Source: an uncultured Acidobacteriota bacterium
Lineage (GTDB): Bacteria; Acidobacteriota; Vicinamibacteria; Vicinamibacterales; UBA2999
DNA length: 37,483 bases
Direction: 5' to 3'
Assembly: GCA_902826065.1 (NCBI GenBank)
Contig: CADEDM010000011.1
Span: 13,149-50,631 of the forward strand
Shown here: in pieces, positions 31,753 to 37,483 of the stretch
Layout of the letters: each line of letters opens with the position of its first letter
Numbering within the stretch: position 1 is the first letter of the stretch
Made by a program: the position numbers and the translations under genes
Notes under the pieces: generated by a model
Database searches by the model: none
Told to the model about the DNA's origin: nothing
Seen by the model: only the letters and a program-made list of their open reading frames with translations

Positions 31753-32541
31753 TCAGAGCTGGGCGCGGATCGCCCACAGGTCCGGGAACACTGGCGCGAT
31801 CGTCGTACGCAGGTAGCCGGCACCCGACGACCCGCCGGTGCCTGGCTTCACGCCGATCGTGCGCTCCACCATCTTCACGTGACGGTACCGCCATTCCTGC
31901 ACGCCCTCGTCGAGGTCGACGAGCCGCTCGCACAACTCGGAGTTCTTCGCGTCGGTCTTGTAGACGCGCACGAGGACGTCCTGCAGCGCCGGCGACGGCG
32001 TGATCGCTTCGGTGGGGTCGGCCGAGAGCGCCTCGTCGGGCACGGGATAGCCCTCGCGTTCGAGATAGCGGAGGAAGCTGTACCACAGCGACGGCTCGCG
32101 CAGCCGCACGACCAGGGCGGCGCGGGCGCGGCTGCCCGGCGGGAAGCGGTCGATCGCCTCGGCCGAGCGCCGGCCGAGGACGAACTCGAGCTGCCGGAAC
32201 TGATCCGACTGGAAGCCGCTGGCCTGTTCGAGACGGCTCCGGAACGACTGGAACTCGAGCGGTGTCATCGTCTCGAGGATGTCGAGCTGCGCCACCAGCA
32301 CCTTGAGGATCGTGAGTACGCGCTTGAGCGTGTGCTGCACGCGGTGCGACTCGTTGGCGTCGAGCAACGCGCGCACGTGATCGAGCTCGTGCAGGATCTC
32401 CTTGAACCACAGCTCGTAGACCTGGTGGATGACGATGAACAGCAGCTCGTCGTGCTCCGGACCGTCGGAGCGCGGCTGCTGCAACGCCAGCAGCTCGTCG
32501 ATTTTCAGGTACGAGTTGTAGGTGACCGCGCGGGCTTCCAT
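31753..32541 (-). CDS. kynA: Tryptophan 2,3-dioxygenase
   Basis: The enzyme opens the indole ring of tryptophan to N-formylkynurenine, using heme. The 262-residue product has the family start TYNSYLKIDELLALQ, LLFIVIHQVYELWFKEILHELD (H39), SFRSRLEQASGFQSDQFRQLE (R101), RYRHVKMVERTIG with the heme ligand H221, and KPGTGGSSGAGYL (T235). The 39-to-101 and 221-to-235 spacings equal those of the Xanthomonas enzyme (55-117, 240-254). Start ATG 32541 has TATGCT six bases upstream and a GTG immediately before it. No other kynurenine-pathway gene is in the window. Confidence 0.96.
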   Translation of the reverse strand: MEARAVTYNSYLKIDELLALQQPRSDGPEHDELLFIVIHQVYELWFKEILHELDHVRALLDANESHRVQHTLKRVLTILKVLVAQLDILETMTPLEFQSFRSRLEQASGFQSDQFRQLEFVLGRRSAEAIDRFPPGSRARAALVVRLREPSLWYSFLRYLEREGYPVPDEALSADPTEAITPSPALQDVLVRVYKTDAKNSELCERLVDLDEGVQEWRYRHVKMVERTIGVKPGTGGSSGAGYLRTTIAPVFPDLWAIRAQL

Positions 32542-32547
32542 CACACG

Positions 32548-32553
32548 AGCATA
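32548..32553 (-). promoter_or_regulatory. Putative -10 element, leaderless dioxygenase gene
   Basis: On the minus strand, TATGCT is followed by exactly six bases and then ATG 32541. This is the same spacing as at 1442-1447 and 8271-8276 and suggests transcription starting at the start codon. No Shine-Dalgarno motif is present. Confidence 0.4.
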
Positions 32554-32610
32554 GAACAGCGAGCCGCGCCGCCGCCGGCAGACGGGTCGCCGCGCTCCTA
32601 CGCCACCAAT

Positions 32611-32653
32611 GAAAAAGAGGCGACAGGCCCGCTAGCGCGGCGGGTCTGTCGCC
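32611..32653 (-). terminator. Intrinsic terminator of the TonB receptor gene
   Basis: On the minus strand, GGCGACAG pairs with CTGTCGCC and, after one mismatch, CCCGC with GCGGG, around a seven-base loop, followed by TCTTTTTC. This is a typical intrinsic terminator about 87 bases past the stop of the receptor gene (32740). Between them a further inverted repeat (CCCCCAC/GTGGGGG, 32664-32689) is present. The dioxygenase gene downstream therefore needs its own promoter. Confidence 0.88.
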
Positions 32654-32739
32654 TCAAGAGACTCCCCCACAGGAGTCCAACCGTGGGGGCACAGGCAGGG
32701 GAGGGGACGGAGGGTCTCCCCCCCGCCCCGTGCCCGGAT

Positions 32740-35631
32740 TTACCAGAGGAACCGGCCGCCCAGGCGCACCGTGAAGGGCGCGAGGATGGCCGCAGGCCGC
32801 AGGAACGACGCCCCGGTCGACCGTCCGATGGTCTCCGACGCGTGGCTGTTGGTGATGTTGAAGAAGTCGACGAACGCGCGCACGCGCATCCGGCCGGTGA
32901 TGTTGAAGGTGCGATCCAGGCGCGTGTCGAACACCCAGATGTTGTCCTCACGCCGTGAGTTCGCCGCTTCGGCGTAGATGGTCGAGGCCGGGAAGGTCAG
33001 CCCGAACGCGTTGCCGGCCGTGCCGGGCACGGCGATCGTGCGGGCGAAGTTGATGCCCGACTGGTGGCGGAGCAGCGGCGAGATCAGGATGCCCCACGGC
33101 GCCTGATACGAACCGGAGGCCTTGAGGCTCCAGTTGGTCCGATCCTCGAGGCCCGGCAGGTTGGCGTTGCGCGGGAAGCTGTTGAGCACCGTCTCCGGGA
33201 AGTCGCTCAGCCACGTGAAGCCGGCGCCGATGTTGGCCGACCAGCGGTTGCTGAAGCGCTTGCTGAGCGACGCTTCGGCGGTCTTGAAGCGCGACTCACG
33301 GCCATCGACATTGCTCACGACCTGGTTGACCGGGAACCGCGTGCCGATGTCGTTCGTGGTCGGAATGCCCATCAGCGTGAGGTTGTCGTCGTCGGCGTTG
33401 CCGAGGACGCCATCCGCGCCCGCGGCCCTGAAGGCGAACGGCACGCTGTAGGCGCTGAGAGGCCGACCGGGGAAGGTCGTGCCGGTCAGGTCGTCTTCGG
33501 TCTTGTAGACGAACCCGACGCGGGCGCCGATCTCGTTGGTGAGCTGCTGCTCGAAGAAGAGGTTGACCTCGTGCGTGTACGGCTGCTTGATGTCGCGGTT
33601 CAGGGCGATCGTCCCCGACACCTGGCGGGCCGTGAAGTCGCCAACCGTTTCGCCAGCGTCGTAGCGGCGGTTGCCGTTGGCGTCGTTCCAGTTGTAGGTC
33701 ACGAACTTCTCGGCGATGTTCGGGTTGGCGGTCTCTCCCAGCGTGACGCCGGGGTTGTGCCAGAACAGGCCGTAGTTGGCCTTGAGCACGCTGCGGCCCT
33801 GGCCCGTGAAGTCGTAGATGACACCAACGCGGGGGGCGAACGACTTCCAGGTGTAGAGGTCGTCCTCGGGGAAGCTCTGGGCCGCCAGCGTGAACGGGCC
33901 GTTCGTGCCGCCGAGCTGATTCTGCTCGGGCAGCCAGCCGTTGTAGCTGTCGAAGCGGGCGCCGATGTTCATCGTCACCTTGCCCCAGTTCCACGTGTCG
34001 TTGACGAACGCGCCAAGCACGTTCAGGGCCGAGATCGACTGCAGGTCGTCGTGGGAACTGAGCTTGCCCACTTCACCCGAGGCCGAGGGGAACCCGAACG
34101 ACACCGAGCTGGGCGCGCCGTTGGCGTAGATCGTCTCCACGTTGCCGCCCCACCGCTGCTCGAAGCCTTCCCAGCTCTTCTCGCGGAACAGCTCGACGCC
34201 GGCCTTGAAGGTGTGCGTGCCGGCGCTGGCGGTGTCGAGGAAGTAGGTGGCGGCCGAGGTCAACTGCTTGCGGTCGCGATCGAGCTGCCAGCGGCGCTCC
34301 GCGCCCTGCACGGTCAACAGGCCGGTGTCGCGGAACATGAAGCTCTCGTTGCCGTTGGTGAGCAGCGGGAAGTAGTAGCCGAACACGCCGTAGCGCGCTT
34401 CGATGTAGAGCTTGTCGCTGACGGTGCCGTTCCACTCGCCCTTGTAGACCCAGCTGCTCGAGCTCTGCAGGTTGGTCTGGCCGGGATCGGTGTAGGTGTA
34501 AGAGCCGCAGCCCGTGCAGCCCAGCAGGCGGTTGGGCTGCTTCTTGTTGCCCCACTGGTAGTAGCCGATCACCTTGTTGTTCTGGTTGATCTGGTAGGTG
34601 AGCTTGCCGACGGCGTTCCACAGCTGGGTGTCGAAGGTCTTGTCGAAGGCGAACGACGGCTGTGCGATGGCGTTCTTCTGCTTGCGGTAGGTGCCGAACC
34701 ACCACAGCTTGTCCTTCACCACGGGACCGCCGACGTTGAGCGCGTAGTCGTAGTACTTGTCGATCTCGTTGGCGCCTTCACGGAAGCCGAAGCCGCCGTT
34801 GGCGACCGAGGTCGTGTACTTGTCGGGAAGGTTCGAGCCCTGGATCGAGTTGTTGTACCAATCCAGATAGGCTTCGCCCGAGAACGTGTTGCCGCCCGAC
34901 TTGGTGATGAACTGGCTCTGCACGCCGGGGTTGGGCATCTCGGCGGTCTGGCCGGTGGTGCCGAGGAACGCTTCTTCCAGCGACGAGTAGTCGAAGTAGA
35001 AGCCGGCGCCGGTCGTGCCCTCGGTCGAGTTGATGCCCTCGATCAGCACGCGCACCTGGCCTTCGAGCCCGTAGGCGCGATAGCCGGTCTGGGTGCCGGC
35101 GCGGTTGCCGCCGACGTCGATGCGCGTCATCTGCACGGCGGGCGTGATCGCCAGCAGCGACCACATGTCACGCGCGTTCGGGATCGACATCAGCTGTTCG
35201 GTCTTGAAGTTCTGCTGCACGCGGGTGGCCGTGGTGTCGATGACCGGCGACTCGCCGGTGACGGTCACGGTTTCCTGCAGCGTGGCCAGCGCCAGCTCGA
35301 TGTTGATCGTGGCGGTGAAGCCCAGCGACAACTGGATGCCCTCACGCCGGACGGTGTTGAACCCGGCGAGCTCGTAGGTGACGGTGTAGACGCCAGGGGG
35401 CAGCGCCGGGAAACGATAGTTGCCGGTTTCGGAACTGACCGCCGTCTGCGCGCCGAGCGCCGACGGGCTGGTGGCAGTCACGGTCACGCCGGGCAGCACC
35501 GCGCCCTGCGCGTCGGAGACACGACCCTGAATCACACCTGTGCTGCTTGCGCCACCGCCCTGAGCGAACGCGCTCGGGGCAGTCGCCGCGGCAATCGCTA
35601 CGGCGAGCAGCGCGATGAACCATCGCTTCAT
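32740..35631 (-). CDS. TonB-dependent receptor with carboxypeptidase-regulatory domain (Oar-like)
   Basis: This 963-residue outer-membrane protein starts with a signal peptide (MKRWFIALLAVAIAAATAPSAFAQ), then a carboxypeptidase-regulatory-like domain (about 32-115, GVIQGRVSDAQGAVLPGVTVTATS), a plug (about 120-300, TVTVTGESPVID, LLAITPAVQM) and a beta-barrel ending in GGRFLW, with the final aromatic residue needed for barrel insertion. Members import large substrates with TonB energy; the substrate is unknown. Two details: a CxxC in a loop (C372/C375) and an EF-hand-like DANGNRRYDAGE at 650-661. Start ATG 35631 has GGAGGAT ahead; an open frame extending to 35712 is not needed. Confidence 0.92.
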   Translation of the reverse strand: MKRWFIALLAVAIAAATAPSAFAQGGGASSTGVIQGRVSDAQGAVLPGVTVTATSPSALGAQTAVSSETGNYRFPALPPGVYTVTYELAGFNTVRREGIQLSLGFTATINIELALATLQETVTVTGESPVIDTTATRVQQNFKTEQLMSIPNARDMWSLLAITPAVQMTRIDVGGNRAGTQTGYRAYGLEGQVRVLIEGINSTEGTTGAGFYFDYSSLEEAFLGTTGQTAEMPNPGVQSQFITKSGGNTFSGEAYLDWYNNSIQGSNLPDKYTTSVANGGFGFREGANEIDKYYDYALNVGGPVVKDKLWWFGTYRKQKNAIAQPSFAFDKTFDTQLWNAVGKLTYQINQNNKVIGYYQWGNKKQPNRLLGCTGCGSYTYTDPGQTNLQSSSSWVYKGEWNGTVSDKLYIEARYGVFGYYFPLLTNGNESFMFRDTGLLTVQGAERRWQLDRDRKQLTSAATYFLDTASAGTHTFKAGVELFREKSWEGFEQRWGGNVETIYANGAPSSVSFGFPSASGEVGKLSSHDDLQSISALNVLGAFVNDTWNWGKVTMNIGARFDSYNGWLPEQNQLGGTNGPFTLAAQSFPEDDLYTWKSFAPRVGVIYDFTGQGRSVLKANYGLFWHNPGVTLGETANPNIAEKFVTYNWNDANGNRRYDAGETVGDFTARQVSGTIALNRDIKQPYTHEVNLFFEQQLTNEIGARVGFVYKTEDDLTGTTFPGRPLSAYSVPFAFRAAGADGVLGNADDDNLTLMGIPTTNDIGTRFPVNQVVSNVDGRESRFKTAEASLSKRFSNRWSANIGAGFTWLSDFPETVLNSFPRNANLPGLEDRTNWSLKASGSYQAPWGILISPLLRHQSGINFARTIAVPGTAGNAFGLTFPASTIYAEAANSRREDNIWVFDTRLDRTFNITGRMRVRAFVDFFNITNSHASETIGRSTGASFLRPAAILAPFTVRLGGRFLW

Positions 35632-36127
35632 TCGTATCCTCCATGGCCTGTGGGGGCGGCCTGTGGGCAGGCCGGCCACGTGACCGATGTCCAACTGACA
35701 CGACAACGACAATCACCGCCGCGCAGTCACTGCGGCGGGCCGGTCAAGGGATGGAGTGAACGAGACGCCGGGCACGGCGCGAACGCGGTGCCCGGGTCTC
35801 TGGCGTGGCCATCGGGAGTCACCCCGCTGCCCAGTCGCTCTCCGATCCTCGAACGAATCCGCGGGCACTCTGGCGCGCGCCGCGGACCCGAAATCAAACG
35901 ACGTGCACGCCGTCAACGGCCGGCCAGCTGGGCCGAACCGCCCACGTAGCGTGGCAGATTACGCGAGGGTGAGACGGAACGCAACAACCGACATCGCGTG
36001 ACATCCAGCGATGCGCGGCATCTTTTGCACCCATCTCCCGCGGCCGGGCGGTGTCCAACCCCGGGACGCTTACGTAATACGTAAGGGGCCTGTCCCGGGA
36101 CAGGCCCCTGTCTCGGAACGAGACAGA
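35632..36127. other. 496-base non-coding stretch upstream of the receptor
   Basis: No reliable gene is seen. A plus-strand frame 35756-36001 lacks any sign of coding. The receptor-proximal part should hold its promoter, but I do not see a clear -10/-35 pair; a TTGACC on the minus strand (35747-35742) has no partner at the right spacing. The end near the EamA gene holds three adjacent hairpins (36069-36126), listed separately. Confidence 0.5.
36069..36126. repeat. Three adjacent perfect hairpins
   Basis: Three inverted repeats run end to end: CTTACGTA-A-TACGTAAG (36069-36085), a 24-base perfect palindrome of GGGGCCTGTCCC and its complement (36085-36108), and CTGTCTCG-GAA-CGAGACAG (36108-36126). 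They begin one base past the stop of the EamA gene (minus strand, stop 36130-36128), and so may end its transcript, though there is no T run. The composition hints at a mobile repeat of REP or MITE type; only one copy is in the window. Confidence 0.6.
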
Positions 36128-37087
36128 TCAGGCGGGTTCGATGGGGGTGAGCTGGACCTGGGACAGGCGGGTCAGGAAGACGCCGCCGAAGATCGCCGCC
36201 GCCCCCACCATCTGGGGCACCGTGACCATCTCGCCCAGCCACAGCCAGGCGACGACCATCGCGGCGATCGGCGTCAGGTTGCTATAGGCCGACGTCCGCG
36301 TTGCGCCCAGCTTCTGCACACCCGTGTACCAGATGACGTAGGCGAGCACCAGGCAGAACGTCGACGACCACAGCATCAGCAACCAGCCGCGCACGGACAC
36401 GCCCGCCCAGTTGGTGGCGGCCAACGAAGGCGCAGCCGTCAGCACGTACGGCGGCACGGCGATGACGGCGGCCCATGCGGTGAGCATCGTCGGCGAGTAG
36501 CGTCCCAGCAGCGGCCGCGACGCCACCGAGTAGATCGACCAGCAGATCATCGCCACGAACACCATCGCGTCGCCCACGAGCGTCTCTGCCGACACCGACG
36601 CGCCGCTGCCGACCACGAAGTAGAGCCCCACGACCGACAGCGCACCACCCGCCCACCGCGACCACGCCAGCCGCTCGTGGCCCACGAGCGACGAGAAGAT
36701 CGAGATGACGACCGGCGTCAGGCCGAAGATCAGCCCGGAGTTGGCGACGCTGGTGCGCGGCACACCCGAGACGAAGATGAACTGGTAGATGGCGCCGCCG
36801 ATGAAGCCCAGGAAGATGACGCGGCCGACGTCCGCGCGGTCGACGCGGCGCACCGCTGGCGGCATGCGCCACAGGACGATCGCAAACAGGACGCCCGCGA
36901 TCGCCATGCGCACGGCGTTGAAGCCGTGCACGGGAAACTCGGCCAGCGCCGCCTTGATCACCGAGAGATTCGCGCCCCACGAGCACACGACCAGCACGAG
37001 CAGCAGGTCGAGTGCACCGAAGCGGGTGGCGCTCACGGGATGGACCCCAGTGGCGGGCGATGCCGCCGTACAGAGAACGAGGGGCAC
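36128..37087 (-). CDS. EamA/DMT-family transporter
   Basis: This 319-residue protein has two EamA repeats with about ten hydrophobic segments: DLLLVLVVCSWGANLSVIKAAL and later GDAMVFVAMICWSIYSVASRPLL. Other marks are GFIGGAIYQFIFVSGVPRTSVANSGLIFGLTPVVISIFS and LGATRTSAYSNLTPIAAMVVAWLWLGE. Family members export amino acids or other small metabolites; the substrate cannot be told. The start is GTG 37087 or a GTG at 37036, which would give a start just before the first helix; no clear ribosome binding site decides. It follows atpE on the same strand 52 bases later, but is probably an independent gene. Confidence 0.85.
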   Translation of the reverse strand: MPLVLCTAASPATGVHPVSATRFGALDLLLVLVVCSWGANLSVIKAALAEFPVHGFNAVRMAIAGVLFAIVLWRMPPAVRRVDRADVGRVIFLGFIGGAIYQFIFVSGVPRTSVANSGLIFGLTPVVISIFSSLVGHERLAWSRWAGGALSVVGLYFVVGSGASVSAETLVGDAMVFVAMICWSIYSVASRPLLGRYSPTMLTAWAAVIAVPPYVLTAAPSLAATNWAGVSVRGWLLMLWSSTFCLVLAYVIWYTGVQKLGATRTSAYSNLTPIAAMVVAWLWLGEMVTVPQMVGAAAIFGGVFLTRLSQVQLTPIEPA

Positions 37088-37139
37088 ATCACGCGGTCGT
37101 GACCTGCCCCCCGGGACGTCGCGCCGCGAACGGCGCGTG

Positions 37140-37478
37140 CTATCCGCCGAACGGCTTCAGGAAGAAGAGAATCAGCGAGATCAGCAGCACGTAGATGACG
37201 AGCGACTCGATCAGCACGAGGCCGAGGATGAGGGCGCCACGAATCTCGCCCGCCGCGCCGGGATTGCGCGCAATCGCCTCGGTGGCCGAGCTCACCGCAC
37301 GACCCTGACCGAGAGCGCCGCCCGCGGCCGCGATGGCCAGGGCGAAGCCGGCCGTGATGATCGACCACTGCACGAGCGCCGAGTTCGCCGCGTCGGCCCC
37401 CTGGGCGTAAACCGGCGACAGCAGGCCTGCGACCAGCAGCATCACGAACGCAGACAGGATTGACCGAGTACTCAACAC
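37140..37478 (-). CDS. atpE: ATP synthase F0 subunit c
   Basis: The c-ring subunit has two helices joined by a polar loop: ALVQWSIITAGFALAIAAAGGALG, the loop QGRAVSSATEAIARNPGAAG, and ALILGLVLIESLVIYVLLISLILFFLKPF with ion-binding E91. The product is about 112 residues because of an N-terminal signal-like extension (MLSTRSILSAFVMLLVAGLLSPVYAQ), longer than typical c-subunits. Q58, E91, S92 and Y96 match the sodium-binding residues of Ilyobacter (Q32, E65, S66, Y70) with the same spacing. The start at GTG 37478 is close to the window edge and may lie further upstream. Other atp genes would be expected beyond the window. Confidence 0.92.
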   Translation of the reverse strand: MLSTRSILSAFVMLLVAGLLSPVYAQGADAANSALVQWSIITAGFALAIAAAGGALGQGRAVSSATEAIARNPGAAGEIRGALILGLVLIESLVIYVLLISLILFFLKPFGG

Positions 37479-37483
37479 ACGCC

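Noticed and set aside
30625-32958. Open plus-strand frame spanning rmlB and the dioxygenase
   Set aside because: Both minus-strand genes have full catalytic motifs; the plus-strand frame crosses a terminator and an intergenic gap.
33064-35949. Long open plus-strand frame of 961 codons
   Set aside because: It is antisense to the TonB receptor gene, which has signal peptide, plug and barrel motifs; the plus-strand product has no recognisable domain.
35756-36001. Plus-strand frame of 81 codons upstream of the receptor
   Set aside because: No ribosome binding site, signal or domain; composition looks non-coding.
1-37483. CRISPR array, phage, insertion sequence or toxin-antitoxin pair
   Set aside because: No regularly spaced repeats, transposase, integrase or small paired genes were seen on either strand.

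Overview
The window looks like a piece of an Acidobacteriota chromosome, probably near Vicinamibacteria. This is inferred from the very high G+C, the Oar-type TonB-dependent receptor with an N-terminal carboxypeptidase-regulatory domain, several small secreted proteins of a kind common in that phylum (for example one starting its mature part with PDFSGTW), a DUF5916/CBM9 protein start, and the mix of Shine-Dalgarno-led and apparently leaderless genes. No 16S gene is present to confirm it. I see no phage, insertion sequence, integrase or CRISPR array.

Left part (1-8282): the 5' end of a DUF5916-like gene, two small unknown proteins, a secreted M14 zinc carboxypeptidase, a beta-carbonic anhydrase, a CBM9-like protein, small secreted proteins, a secreted endonuclease/exonuclease/phosphatase-fold protein, an SRPBCC protein and a tRNA-Glu(CUC). 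Middle part (8283-17324): an M23 peptidase, then a cupredoxin-like lipoprotein that overlaps heme O synthase ctaB; a large two-domain enzyme joining a serine beta-lactamase-fold domain to a NamZ (DUF1343) exo-muramidase domain; a carboxypeptidase-regulatory/TPR protein with a clear terminator; and an eight-CXXCH cytochrome c with HEAT-like and TPR-like tail.

The main accessory region (17355-31704) is a surface-glycan locus in three blocks: asnB-type amidotransferase plus a GT4 glycosyltransferase (minus), a plus-strand block of a polytopic membrane protein, a methyltransferase-like protein and a GT39-like membrane glycosyltransferase with an inserted PA14-like domain, and a tightly packed minus-strand operon rmlB-rmlA-rmlC-MurJ/MviN-type flippase-two methyltransferases-GT4. 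Together these could make dTDP-4-keto-rhamnose-derived sugars, assemble and decorate a lipid-linked glycan, and flip it. rmlD is not in the window.

Right part (31753-37483): tryptophan 2,3-dioxygenase, a 963-residue TonB-dependent receptor with its own terminator, a hairpin-rich spacer, an EamA transporter and the ATP synthase c-subunit, which carries the Gln/Glu-Ser/Tyr residues seen in sodium-binding rings. Most functional calls are by motif recognition; no database search was run.
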